A DNA stretch of 64,000 bases. Origin: Istiophorus platypterus (lineage: Eukaryota; Chordata; Actinopteri; Istiophoriformes; Istiophoridae). The notes beneath the pieces are model-generated. The model was not told the DNA's origin. It saw only the letters and a program-made list of their open reading frames with translations, and ran no database searches. Position 1 is the first letter of the stretch; each line of letters opens with the position of its first letter. Both the position numbers and the translations under genes were made by a program. The stretch is taken from NCBI GenBank assembly GCA_016859345.1, contig CM029121.1, positions 1,560,329 through 1,624,328 of the forward strand, in the 5' to 3' direction. Shown here piece by piece: positions 49,151 through 62,164 of this stretch.

Positions 49151-49849
49151 GGTAATAAAAAATGTAACAAATTATAAACACCTGTCTAGAAAATTCAACA
49201 GCACCACAAACTGCAGCACCAGAAATGACCATAAATTTTAATCAAAAACTTTCTAAAACAGCTTAAACATAAATTGAACATTAGAAACTTCATGAAGGAT
49301 GATTTATTACAGGACTGTTGTGTTAGACTGTACTTGTTTTAGCTAGGCAAACCTGATAAACCTCACAGTTCATGACAGGACATTAGTCAGTGACTGTTGG
49401 GATAACAGCATCATATAAGACAATGATTGGTTTTCAGTGAACACTTAAGAGCATCTAACATCAAATGTATGATATTAGATTCAAAGAGTCAAGCAAACTT
49501 CCTTCCTTAAGTGAAACTTTACAACAATAAATATACCATGCACAGGACGACCAATATAAAACTTTATTCAACATTGCTACACCAAAACATTTGTCTTTGC
49601 TTGATTAGTTTCATAGTAATTCACAAAAACTGTCAGTCGTCTCTGGTACATGGAGTGTATGGAGTTCTCATACCAAACACATCTATACTGGTATTGAAAT
49701 GACTGAATATCCATCAGCCAATCAGTGTTATCCACCTTTGAGACGATAGCTGCGGAAGTTAAATTATTGTGTAACTGTTAAACACTTCACTAGCTGCTTA
49801 TACTTATAGCCCTTAATATAAATCATTTACCTACTGTATTTGAATCATA

Positions 49850-51237
49850 GAGTTGCAATCAGAAATATTCAACCCTTCAAAGATTTTAAAGATTTATCAA
49901 TTAAGGTTTTCTCAAAGATCAAGATTCTGCTTGATGACTTCTTTATGGTTGAGTGATACATAAAATCAACACAGAAAATGCATGATGTAGTATTTGTGTG
50001 TAACAGTATATTTTGTCAAGATAGCCATGTCACAATTATTCAACCCCTATCTAATATTGTTATTTTCAAAGCTGACAGCTTTTATGGCCTAAAGTGGAAT
50101 TGAAACATAATTAAGCCTTTGGGAAAAGCTGTTTCAGCTGTGATGCATATATAAACCACCATGAAGGCTGCAATCATGGGAAAGACAAAGGAGCTTCAAC
50201 AAAAGCTGAGGAGATAATTTCATCACACCTGAAGGGCCTTGGGTATAAGAAGATTTCAAAATAATTTAAGATTCCAAGAGACACATCAGGAGCATTATAA
50301 GGAAGTTTAAAACTTATGGAACAACTGCAAAACTGACTGCCATGGAAGAAAGCCCAACATTTCATCAAGGGCCCGAAACCCCCGTGTGACTGCAAGACGC
50401 CTACAGGATGACCTGATGAAGGCTGGTACAAGTGCTTCAGTCATGCACTGAATAAACAAGGACTTCATGGCTGGACTCCAAGACGCACTCCACTCCTGAC
50501 CATGAGGAACATCAAAAGTCGACTAGAATGTGCCGGGAGGACTGTGGATGAGACTACAGAGTTTTGGGAGACAGTTCTGTGGACTGATTAAACCAAACTG
50601 GAACTATTTGGACATATGGAGCAGCAGTATGTCTGGTGTATGAAAGGCCAGGCTTATGACCAGAAGAAGACCATCCCCACGGTCAAGCATAGAGGTGGGT
50701 CACTGATGATGTGAGGCTGTTTTTCTGTGGCAGGAACTGGTGATCTTGAACTTGCACCTGGCATCATGGATTCCCAGAAATTCCAGGCCATTTTAAAGAA
50801 GTACATGATGCCTTCTGTTGACAAATTAAACCTTGGTGATCAGTGGACTTTCCAGCAAGACAATGATACCAAGCACACATCCAAGTCAACCAAAGCTTGG
50901 TTGAGAAAAAGATCCTGGAACGTCCTGGAGTGGCCTTCTCAGTCACCAGATTTAAAATCCATTTGAAAATCTTTGGTAGGATTTAAAGAAGGCAGCTGCA
51001 GCACAGAAGCCATAAAACATCACTGAGCTAGAGGCTTTTGCACATGAAGAATGGGCAAAGATTCCGATTGAGAGTTGTAAGAAGCTTGTCAGCACTTATC
51101 GAAAACGTTTGTTAGAAGTTATAAAGGCTAAAGGATGCGCCAGAAAGTACTGAAGCTGGGGGTTGAATAATAATGCACATGCACATCACTAAAATGTCTT
51201 TTGAGGGGAGGAGGTTGAATAATTCTGATTGCAACTG
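49850..51237 (+). mobile_element. Near-complete Tc1 transposon with decayed transposase
   Basis: Terminal inverted repeats AGTTGCAATCAGAAATATTC (left) and, reversed, AGTTGCAATCAGAATTATTC (right). Each end abuts a TA dinucleotide, the expected target duplication. The length of about 1.4 kb fits an intact Tc1 frame. It lies between ciapin1 and prmt7. Its transposase relic is listed separately. Confidence 0.85.
50161..51167 (+). pseudogene. Tc1 transposase pseudogene
   Basis: Starts near 50176 with MGKTKELQQKLRR and then an in-frame TAA. Further on it keeps FQQDNDTKHTSK (near 50850), which holds the second catalytic Asp of the DDE triad, and LEWPSQSPDLKSI (near 50930-50964), which is normally DLNPIE. 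A stop follows directly where the third acidic residue region should be. Several frameshifts separate these blocks, so it cannot make an active enzyme. Confidence 0.8.
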
Positions 51238-51519
51238 TATTAATGATGATAATAACATTCTTAGATTTGGTGGAAAGCTTTCATCTTCCATGCTATGAAA
51301 ACACTGATTTCTGGTCAGTTGTAGGGAAGATAATGGTCCCATGAAAATTTTTCAAATATTGAATTAATTCAATGAACATCATAAAGGCAAATGGTACATA
51401 ATACTGGCTGAACAACTTTTGTTAATATGTAACCCAAAATAGCCAAATTGCAAACTCTGACATAAGGTATAAAGCACAGAATTAAGAGTTTTTTTTTCCT
51501 CAGTCAGTGATAGTCCAGA

Positions 51520-54500
51520 TCACTGAGACTTGATGCTGAAGTCCATCTTAATGTCTCCTAAACTGGGTTCAAAGGTGATGCTGTAAGACATTGCAGCTCT
51601 GCCGTCACCTGAGCTTTCACACGGCGATCTGAAGAAGTACACTCCCTGCTTCCTGTGGCGACTCCACTCACAGTCACCCTGCAGGAGAAGGCAGGACATG
51701 GATTCATCAGATCTGTCCACAAATCTAATTGCCCTGGCCTGTCACCAATCTTTATTCAGCTGCTTCCAGGTGATGATTGCTCTTTATTTGGAACAATGGA
51801 GGATCTGAAAATTTTCTTAGGCTACAGAAAATTGTCTGTAGTGTCTGGTTGCTCTTAATTGATGTATTTGAGCCTCATTTCAAATTTAGATGAACAATCT
51901 TAAAATGACAATATAAAGTTACGTTTTCAAAGTGTCTCAAGTTTCTCATCTGGCCTGAATGTTTCCCTTGCACTGAACCTGAGTTCGATGAATCTGAGAG
52001 ATTGATCCATCCCTGAGATTTATATTTTGTTGTAGGATTTACCATGTAAAACATAAAATAAAGATATTTCTAGCAGTAGTTTAAGTGATGAAAAGTTTCA
52101 TCAACAACTATTGATACTGATCCTTCAACGTGTTGAATATACTAGTTCAGTGATCAGAAATAAACTAAAATGACTATTGACACTGGGTGCAAAGCTGGAA
52201 AAGAACAAACATGCTCAGATATAAAATACAAAAACAGATATTATACATCACCCACATTGCAATTATTACATTATATGGATTAGACAGAGCAAGATAGTGT
52301 GAAAGATGAAAAATTAGTCAAATAAAGTAAGTAAGAAAGTCTCAGGGTACATAGATGATCAATTTTTTCAAGAAATAAAGATAAAAAAGGCTGTGATACC
52401 TGCTCACTGATTGGTCCAATCAGACCTGCACTGACAGTGATGTCACTGGTTAGGTGGTATTCCATCCACAATGCAACACCATGGCAATGACCAATCCTGA
52501 AACAGACATTTAAATAGAGTTTAAAGGACCCAACACTGAGAGTGTGGGAAGAACTTGTTTAATATAAAAGCTCCTATTCTACTGTGTCCATCTGTATCTT
52601 TGGAAGCTCTGTTCCCATCTGTAGGACAAAGGCCAAACAGTGAACAACGTGGCTTCGTCACAGTGAAAGTGAATAAGGAAAATTCAAAACTCAACTCATA
52701 AAGCAGGTTGTACTTCAACTGAATAAGTCTCCATTAAATCATAATCAAACAGTCAAGCCAAGTGTTTGTTTCAACCATAGACTGTAAACTACTGCCTGCA
52801 TGATGTGGAACAATTAGGATCTCAACTAAAAATGGAACTGTTTGACTACACTCTATCAAGTTGCATGATTTATTTTGATGCCTTTTGAGATCTCTAGAGT
52901 GTTCAACTGTTTCTAAGGGGAGAGGTAAAAGTACCTGTGTGCAGACAGATGGTTTAAACTGACAGTACTGAGATACTGTAGCTGTGAGAAGACAGAGACT
53001 TCAGTTTTCATCTGGGAATAAAGGGATCCTTTATCCAACATTCAGTCACTATCTGCTTATAATCCACTTTCCTATAAAAAAGTAAGAGTGATTTTATAAT
53101 AGAGACTGTACCTTATGAAAGGCAGTGAGCCCTGACTGCTGATTGGCTGTTGAGGGACACAACGTGTGAAGTCAAAGGTCATGACGGCTGTGGACTGGGT
53201 CAGAGCACGGCATGGGTACTCCCACAGAGGGTGGGGCTCTGCTTCACGGGACTCACGGAAATCCAGAGATTGCTGGAGGGTCATTTTAAAAGAATTATTT
53301 TTCAAGAAATGTACATGATTTTATTATGGAAAGAGAAAAGTCAAAACAGACCCAATACAGGCTTTGTTAACTTCAACTAAATATAATGAATCTGTCTGTG
53401 CTCTAGTTAATCTCTCCTCTCCAATGTTCAAAGCATGACACTGCTGAATAGAAGTATCGGTCCAGTTTCTGTCTCATCATACCAATATATTACAAATTTA
53501 GGAATAATGCTATTCAAACAAATCTTGCTGTAAAATCTAAACCCATATTTTGCTCATATTTAGCTGACATCCCTATTTGTCTCATTCTCCACACCTCATC
53601 GAATTATTTCAAAAAAACTGGCAGCTAAGAAGATAAATGAATGACAGAAAAATGTTACCTGGACCATTCCATCCATGGGGGTGACATCAAAGCCCTCACA
53701 TATTCCACATGGCGCCCTTATCTTCCACAGATCCTGACAAACATGGTGAAAACAAAAGTCATTCAATGGGGCCTAAGAATTATTATTCTATCATACCATT
53801 ACTGTTATATAATCTGAATGTAGCTATTTACTCCCAAAGATGGAGAACATTTTCTCAGACGTTTGGAGCCCACTGTCAGAACTTTCTGGACCTTAAAATA
53901 GTGATATTGCTTCAACCTCATAAATAAAGTCAAGGACACCCTGAATGAGGGTGACTAATGAAGAAGACAGCAGGATAAATGTAGACCTACGCAAAATACC
54001 ACAAAAAGAATAATGGAGTGTTACAGAGGTAATCAGAAATTTTATGAAAACATTCTCATCTGTCTCACCTGGAACTCCACAGCCACCATGTGAAGTGTAG
54101 CAGAGCAGGGCAGGATGGTGGCACTGGACTGCAGGAGGCCTGCTAGGGCGGTCCGACAGTACCAGAAGAACAGGGAGTGCCAGGGTAGGAGGCTAGTGCT
54201 GAAGTACGGTTCACCCATCAGCACTGAGATCTGTGGAGGACACAGCACACACACACACTCCACTGAGCCAATTTCTGGTGTTTTGTTGAATTACCAAATT
54301 GGACAATATGTATGTGGTTGGGATTTTGGTTTAAATGTTGTGAAATGGGTTGAATTCCAACAAAGGATTTTGGAAAATAAAGAGTTGAGGCAGCCTTAAT
54401 TGATTTTTTGGCCACTTGAGGGCAAGAAAACAGGCCAACAAACTTGCTCATTCTCCATCCAAATGTAGTGAATATTTTTATTACACAGAAAATCAACAAA

Positions 54501-56943
54501 AGAAACTGTAAGTTAATGTGCATTTACATCCACTACCCTAATATCAAAAGTTGGATGCTAACTCTCAGTGTGTTTGTCAGTACAAGCACCACCATTTGTC
54601 TCAGTTTTTTAAAAACTGGCTCCACTTTTGATTGTTTGTTCCAGCCAGTGTCTTAAGAACATTGTAAATTATTAAATTATTTAATAATGACGCTTTAAAT
54701 TCTGTAGGTGCAGGCCATGTAATTTCCTAATTTACCTAATGGTAATATCAACAAAGGCGCACCACTAAAGGCTTGTTCCAAATGTACCTGTTCTCCTTCT
54801 AAGTCATCGCTGGTCAGCTGGTCAGGCCTCATCTCCAGCAGCTCAACACCTCCTTTCATCATGTTGGCTTCCAACACCTGCAGAGAAAAATGTGCAGTAT
54901 GAGCACCTCCTAAACTGCCTCTGGACTTTTGTCTTTTCATATTGAGAGACATTGCAAAGATATTAAGGAACATCTCTCAGTTCTCAAAGATAAGGTTTTA
55001 CTTTAAATAGTTGTCATTTACCTGCTCAATAACCTGTTTGGACATTCTGGAGTTTTCCAAACCAAAGACCTAAGTAAAAGCCAAGTAAAAAAAAAACAAA
55101 ACCTGTCATTAACAGAGTTTGAGTTTTGTGCTTAATTTCTAAAAGGTACAGTATAAGGTTGCATGCTCAAAGCAGATTACCTTCTTGGCTCCAAGCATGT
55201 GAGCAAACACAGGAAGCAGACTTCCATCGCTGACGCTGAGACACACACTGTCCTCTCTCAGAACCTGCAGGCAGCACAGCAGGTAATAAGACAACAGTTC
55301 TATCCATTAATTCGTTCGACAATCTGGATTCTGGTTTGCCTTGACTTACACTGCGCAGTGCGCCAACATAGCTCTCTGTACGCCGTCTGTCATTTAGTTC
55401 ACCAAAACGAGGCCGAGTCCAGACCAGGTGAGCCTGGCAGGTACAACATGGGCGAGACGGAGGAGCTTCAGTCAGAGAGTCCTGCTGGCTGAGAACATTA
55501 AGATGCAGAGAGTCCAAGGTCACACAGGGGACAGACAAGTTCTCTCATTTGTTGTAACAATCATTACTATAGTTTGCTGTGGAGTAATGTTTAGTCAGAT
55601 GGAAGAGTGTCTGAAACCACATTTAGTCTTCATGACACTTCAGACTATCCAATACTGAATGATGTATTTTTCTGTGTCAGACAGCAAAATCTGGACCAGT
55701 CCTGGTCAGGGTTCTTGTTTATGCAGTAATGGTAAATGAACTTCTGTTATACAGTGCTGGAAAAAAAATTGCTGCAGCTTAGCTGTGTGTGTCATTGATG
55801 AGAACTGACACCTACAATTCAATGACAGCTGGAAACACTAAAGCTGTTATTGCAGATGTGTGTGATATCACTGAAAACTCCAGAGCAGCTACTAAATGAA
55901 CCCTGTGGTGAAACTGTACTGTCAACACCTGATGCTCTCGTCCCTGAGAGCTGCTACTGAGTAGAATCTGTAGAGCTTCTGCTGTGCTGCTGTTGCACTA
56001 TTCAGTGATGCAGAAGGCACATAAATATATAGTACTTCTACACTAGAGCAGGAGTCAAACAGTGTGTTGTCTACGAGCTGTTTTACCTGCGAGACTGCAG
56101 GCTGTACCACAGACTGTAGTCATCATGGCAGACAGTCAGGCTGAGCTCTTCTCCCTCTGTCACCCTTCTCTCCATGGGCAGGAAGTACACACTCTGCATC
56201 CAGTGGTCCCGCCACTAAAACACAGCGCAGCATTAACACGGGGCAATGGGAGCCTGAATCAGAGCATCATAACAATCTGCCCTATAACACACCGGAACCA
56301 TCTTTGACTGTGGGTATGTCCAGCTGGGAGCCATGGTGCACACAATGCTTCCACTGGGATCCATGTCAAGGTCCCACCAGGACAAGACCACCTGGGCTTG
56401 ACCGCCAGACTGGGCCACAAATTGGGAGGAGTGGGACTGAAAGGTACTGCTTACTGGCTTACTGAAATCCACACTGAGAGGGAAAGATGGGGTTTAGAGG
56501 TAGGGGAAACAACATGTGAAAAAAATACTGAGAGAAAACAGTCTAGAAGAAAATCTTTCTCACTTTCATACCTGAACATGGTACAGAGAGGGCCCAGCTG
56601 GGTGAAGCTGTTTGGAGACACCTGGCTCAGCTGAATGTCACACACTGAATGAGCTCCAGCACAGTGACCCACGGCGGATGGTGGGACCAGGCGGACCCCC
56701 TCCACCTCCACTGGCTGCAACTGAGCCCAGCTCCACAGCAGCTCTGACTCCACCAGCTGAGCGTAGACAGTGGCCCGGTGAGGAACCGCCTCACAGCCAT
56801 CCTGCAGAGTGGGGGGACATGACTATTTAGGACATAGATAGCTTTAGATGATTTCACTTATGTGCACTTCATGCAAACATAGAGATATAACTGTAAAACG
56901 TACACACACGCAAGCACACACACACACACATATACATATATAT

Positions 56944-56997
<54 letters not shown>

Positions 56998-59170
56998 GAA
57001 CATACACACCTGGACCAGATTTTGATGAGCATGTTCATAGCTAGGCAGGGCTCCTTCACCTATCAGTTCTGTGTCGAACAGTTCTGTTATCAGGACATTG
57101 GCCTTCATTTGCATATCTCCATCTGTAATAAATAACAAAGCAACACATCTCATTACAAGAAAACGTGTATGGTACAAGTTGAGAAAATTCAGTGTATGCA
57201 GAGTCCCATCAGAGTCCCATCAGATAAATATCAGCTATGTTGTTTCTCTCTGACCTGGCCCTACAGTGACATCAGTGGAGTGTTTGTTAATAATCTTGAT
57301 CTTGTCGGAGAAGCCGTTTTTCTCCACGATGCACTGAGCTGCTTCAGCCATGGGCTTAAAAACCTGCAGACACAAAGGAAACAGGTAACACCTGAGGCAG
57401 TCTAACATCTTGGGTTTGAGACTGACAGGTGCTGAGTAAGTTGTGTAAGGTGAAGACCTTTAGTGAGAGGAACAATAAGGTTTGCTAAGGACTAAAAGGA
57501 TTAGTTGAATAATCATTTGGTCATTTGTAAATAGAAGGAAATTTCTCTTTGGAATTTTTGCTGAATAAATTACTAACATTGTCCAATATATATTGTCCAA
57601 TATATATTGGACATACAGGTGAAACTGGTGCTTTCACACACAGATCTGGACTGGAGGATACTATGCAAATCTGTGTTACAGTGTGGGACCAGAGTTTCCA
57701 AAGCTTACAAAACAGACTTTTCATCACTCTAACAACATGTCTCATTATAAAGTGCAGAATTTTTATTAATTCATTTTAAGCTGCCTGTCAGACAATAACA
57801 CATTTTCTTTATTAGACAATGCGCTGTGGAAATATGGGGGAAAATGAGGGAGAAGCCACTGGCCCTGCTAATGTATAGTATCTGTTATGCACATGTAGGA
57901 AGAGTGAATGTACCTCCACAGCATAGCAGAAGTCAGCACCAGCGGTGATGGCCATCATGGACAGCAGGCCCGTTCCTGTCCCGATGTCTAGGACGATGAC
58001 CTTCTCACCACGAGCCTTCACTCTGGCCACAGCCGCCCGGATCCCCTGGTAGTACTTCTCATTCTAGAAGGAGAAAGGACGTCAGCTGTGTGGCAAAATA
58101 CGTCATATTTAATAAATAAAGTTCAGTGCTGAGTGTTGTGTCAACAGCTAAAATGACTAATGTATTCATCAACTGGTCATAACACGGATAAATCGTCAAT
58201 GAATATTTTGATAATCAGCAAATCTTTCTAGTGATTTTTTATTCACAAATAACAAACATTCCCATGTTCCAGCTTCTACATTGTGAATATGTGCCAGTTT
58301 TCTTTATTTTACAGTAAGCTGAAACACTCTGGGCTTTTAGAAATTTGGATGGTTTAACTGTTTTCTCTCATTTTGTAAATAAAACAATTAATCAAGAAAA
58401 CAATAAGCAGAATAATATTGAAATTAAATAGTTGTTAACTGTGGTTTAGTCCTTTTGAGTTCAGTCAACTTTCCCAGGGCACAAATGCTAATGAATGAAG
58501 CATAAACTGAACATCATGACTACACAGATCTGACAGTCTTATTTATTTATTCATTCATTGTCACGTGAAGAGTTCCACCATGTTCTGACCTATAGAGACT
58601 CTGATGTAGGGGAGTCTCCTCACACCTCTGGCAGAAATAACTGGGCACATTTCCATCATGTGTAGACTTTTGATACTCACTAAATACTTGGAAACAGTCC
58701 TAGAGGAGGCGTACGCGTCCAAACCAAGGACACACTGTACAAACCTTAACACTATACTAACATGAACACTCACCCTGTCATGATCATGCAGCATGTCAGC
58801 ATAACAGGATCTGTAAGGTAAGCACACTAGTCTCAGATTCACAGAGTGATGGTGTTTGTGACATCTCTGAGTGTGTGTGTGTGTGTTAAGTTAAGAGAAT
58901 GACACAACATCAGAGCTGACCGAGCCCCGGACCGAGCCCCGGACCGAGCCGGACCCGGTCCGAGCCCGGGTCGGTCCGGGGCTCAGTCAGCTCTGGGCCT
59001 CTGGTCTACACAGCGTTGCCCGGTAAATGGCCTAACAGGTGGGACACAGCGACTCTCGGTTGGGCTCGGCCGGACCTGGCTATCTCCTGGTGGTAGTCGT
59101 ACTCCTCGCTCTCTTCCACCCAGTCTAGAGCTCCGGTGGTCGGGTTGGCTCTGCCGCTGAAAGTCTTCAT
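51520..59170 (-). CDS. prmt7: Protein arginine N-methyltransferase 7
   Basis: Eighteen exons: 59170-59076, 58810-58774, 58063-57914, 57363-57255, 57122-57010, 56801-56572, 56473-56293, 56214-56087, 55488-55350, 55264-55181, 55069-55022, 54877-54788, 54230-54069, 53733-53659, 53272-53112, 52967-52935, 52496-52400 and 51678-51520. Product 696 aa; human is 692. The start MKTFSGRANPTTG matches the family. The first methyltransferase module has SAM motif I VLDIGTGTGLLSMMA (about residues 65-80) and the double-E loop ELFDTELIGEGALPSYEHA. The second, degenerate module follows (ALRS, VSDGSLLPVFAHMLG, MGEPYFSTSLLPWH). The C-terminus has FRESREAEPHPLWEYPCRAL. PRMT7 is a type III enzyme making monomethylarginine on histones and splicing proteins, active as a tandem-module pseudo-dimer. 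The exon 1 donor is the less usual gtccgg. Exon 16 is 33 nt and needs an acceptor (after 52968) 14 nt past a stronger-looking one. The reading frame is open upstream to an ATG at 59326. Confidence 0.96.
56908..56991. repeat. (CA)n then (TA)n microsatellite in prmt7 intron 5
   Basis: CA units to about 56930, then TATA-rich sequence, then (TA)n at 56949-56991. The TA tract ends about 18 nt from the exon 5 donor at 57009. Confidence 0.93.
58911..58995. repeat. GC-rich inverted repeat in prmt7 intron 1
   Basis: The left arm 58911-58938 and right arm 58968-58995 are reverse complements over 28 nt with about two mismatches (CAGAGCTGACCGAGCCCCGG against CAGAGCTGACTGAGCCCCGG). The centre (58939-58967) is itself built from GGACCGAGCC and CGGTCC units. 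It lies about 80 bp after the exon 1 donor. Confidence 0.85.
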
Positions 59171-59345
59171 CTCTGCCACGGCTCCTGTGATGCTGGTCTG
59201 GACAGACAGTGGGTTTTTTGCCGGGATATTCCACAGGAGTTGAGAAGGGAGCTGGTTTACAGGAGAAGCGTTGCCCCGACGGGAGCGGCCATCTTTCTCC
59301 GTGACGTCACTGAATGGCCGGGCCACGTGACCGGCACGGAGGTCT
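59171..59345 (-). promoter_or_regulatory. prmt7: prmt7 5' region with CRE, E-box and YY1-like sites
   Basis: The palindromic CRE TGACGTCA is at 59302-59309. CACGTG (E-box) is at 59324-59329. GCGGCCATCTTT (59285-59296), on minus AAAGATGGCCGC, matches a YY1 core. The area is CpG-rich and TATA-less. Part of it may be 5' UTR. Confidence 0.55.
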
Positions 59346-59439
59346 TCACTCAGCTGCTCCGTCTGCTCTGCTCTTCACCTGCTCCACCGTCAGTGTCTCC
59401 ACTGTTAAGCCATCGTTTCATACCTTAATCTTACCTATT

Positions 59440-59740
59440 TTATCCGCTACATCCTCATTGTTTTATAATTGCTTTTACATTTGTTTTTAAAGCTGCTCTT
59501 ATTATTTCTATTTTTATTGTTTTTAAAATGTTCTTTTAACATTAACTATGGAATTTTATCCTTGTTCTGATTATTTTCTTAACTTTATTTTATTCATTAT
59601 TTTAATTATCAATTCTATTCCGTCCCTGCTTTTTATGTTCTCTTTATGTCTGTTCTTATCAATGTAATCTCTTTATTGTGAACCACTTTGAGCTACATTT
59701 CTTGTATGAAAGGTGCTACATAAATCAAGTTAAAGCACTT
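59440..59740 (+). mobile_element. L2-type LINE 3' UTR tail
   Basis: T-rich sequence ends in CACTTTGAGCTACATTTCTT followed by GTATGAAAGGTGCTACATAA. This is the characteristic 3' end of fish L2 elements. No coding part is left. Confidence 0.65.
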
Positions 59741-62164
59741 GGCCTGAAATGTCCACTTCAGTAGCACTTACACACAACAAACTTTCTAGTTTTATTCCTA
59801 TCTACATTTTGAAGGCTCATAAAGAAGGATATGTTCACAATGAAACAAGAATTTTGAACCCTGCTTTATTCAGTGTTCACATTCCTGATCTGGAAGTGTA
59901 TGCAAGTTAGTTTATATTCAGTTAGATAATGCCTCATTTACATATTTAGACATAGAATTTCAGAAAACTCATAATACAAAAAATAAACCTCATCATGTTA
60001 ATAATTGACTTGAGAAGTTTCAAGGTGATATATGTTAATTAAAATTTTTACCCTAATTACCTCTAGTGTTTGGCCTTAATCTAAAAATTTGAAAAGGACT
60101 ATCACTAATTTACATGATTTTTGTTATCTTTTTGTCATTTTCATATTGGAATTATATGTAACAAAAACATTATGAATAAATAAATAATAAACGATTACAA
60201 AGCATTCATGAAAGCATTTATTTAACAGAGTTTACAATGGGATTTAGAGATTGTCGCTGAACCAGAAAAAGCAAAAATAACTTTTGAAATACAGCTGAAA
60301 GAAATGATATAAATACAATAAATACAAAAAAATTAGTTAAAAACACCTAATATAAGCTACAACACAAGAAAAATTTGGAGAAAATAAAAATACATAAAGG
60401 CATATGAATGGAAAACTGATTTTATGGGAGATTTATAGGTAATGGATAAGCAGCATAAGTTCTTCAGGTTGGACTGTTCACAGTCCAGAACACTTCACTG
60501 AAAACGGGATACCACACATTGTAACTCAAACAACAGCCTTCAACGGTTACATACTGGAAAACAGCCATCAGTACTGAAATCCCATTCCATTTTTTACATG
60601 ATGTAGTGATCATTGATTATACCAGAGATTAGCACAGTTATTTATTCTCATTTTAAATCCACTCTAACTGTAGTAGGAAGTTATAGGAGGCTCTGAATTT
60701 GCTTACATTTAGTGATAATTTGTAGATCTAAGGGGCCACAGGATTGAAGGCTTCTTTCTAGGACTGTCTGGTTAAAGGTTTTTCAACTGCTGCTCAGGAG
60801 TCAGGAGTCACACAAGGTCCTGATTAAAGATTTCTAACAGGTAGTAGCACATCATGTAATTGCCAGCTGTAACTACAGGGGTCTTTGCCCCAAAAACCAT
60901 TAAAGAAAACAACATTTTCTGAATTATTTCTGGTGGAATTTAGCCATGCAGATATCTTAAGTGTCTCTGAAACTTCTGCTGCAATCCGAGTACAATGCAG
61001 GTTAATACAATCTTATTTGTACTTGACAATTTACAACAGGTGATATAGATGGAAAGCACTTGGCTGTAACCCCCAGCAACCATATATTTATCGTCAGAAA
61101 ACAATGAAGCATTTCATTTTTATCACATAACTCTTTTATGTGGCCCCAGTGTCAACTGTTCAGCAGAAGTTACATAAGATTGCCTTAAAGCTGTACTGTC
61201 CATTTGATAGAATCACAAGCCAGTAACTTTGGAAAGCATAAACATCCATGTGCAGTTTACAAGCGTCTCTTTAAATAATTTCTGAACGAAGAGAAGAAAA
61301 CGGCTAATGTTGTTGTTTAAAGTGGCTTAATGCGGTTTTAAATCTTCAGCACAAATAGCTGAGAAACTTAACAAAAACTTGTAAGAGTTGAAGCTATCGT
61401 TTTACCGCTAATATTTTTAAATGAGGTGGCTGTGGCTTCGGTAGGTGGGTCGAGTTGATCACTAACCAGAAGGTCCGAGGATTGAATTCCGGCTCCCCCA
61501 CTGTGAATGTTGATGTGTTCTTGGGCAAGATACTGAACCAGATGGCTGTGCTGTCACTATGTGTGAGTGTGTGTACAAATGTGTATGTGGCATGAAGTGA
61601 AAAAAAACTTTGAATGTTCGATAAGACTAGAAATGCTCTGTATAAGTGCAGCCCATTTACCATTAAAGGCATTGAAAGCAGCCCTTGTTACCAAACAGCA
61701 ACGGTGGCTCACAGATTCAGAGAAATGAGTCAGGCCTGAACCAGCAAGGATCAGCTCAAATCAACTGTAAAATGTAGATGAGGGAAATTAATATGAGTAT
61801 GAATATCACTGACATATATTGTTAAGGAGCTCTTGAGCAATGTCCTGAAACCTCAACCTGCTTCAGTGGGCGACAAAAGAAGACTGAAGTTGGGACTGTG
61901 CTGTTTCCATTAGGAATGATGTGTTCACTAGTGTGAGTGGGAAGCAGGGTGGTGCTGAGAAAACAACAGAGACTTAGTTGATGCTGATGATGATTAATAA
62001 AGCACAGCAGGAAAAGATTCAACAGCATTTTTCTGCTTGGTCCTGCATTCTTTAGGGTAACAACAAGATGAGGGGACCTGACGATGACCCATGATGATCA
62101 ATCTAAGAATCAGATCCACCATGATTTTAATGTGAAAAGAGAGTCCAGGCCAAGGTTTAGTTCT
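59741..62164. other. Intergenic and probable exoc3l1 3' UTR
   Basis: AT-rich, with no coding exon. A TTTATT at 60217-60222 (AATAAA on minus) is a candidate polyadenylation signal for exoc3l1, which would then have a long 3' UTR of about 2 kb. A SINE-like repeat (61425-61665) lies inside. Nothing else recognised. Confidence 0.45.
61425..61665 (+). repeat. tRNA-like SINE
   Basis: Has an A-box-like GGCTTCGGTAGGTGGGTCG, a B-box-like GGTCCGAGGATTGAATTCC and TTCTTGGGCAAGATACTGAA. The tail reads CGATAAGACTAGAAATGCTC and CCCATTTACCATTAAAGG. This is the layout of a widespread teleost SINE-like repeat, and the same family is at 8310-8405 in reverse. Confidence 0.6.

Noticed and set aside
61425..61510. 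Possible tRNA gene
   Set aside because: It has A- and B-box-like sequence, but no convincing cloverleaf, and it is followed by the tail of a known type of dispersed SINE-like repeat.
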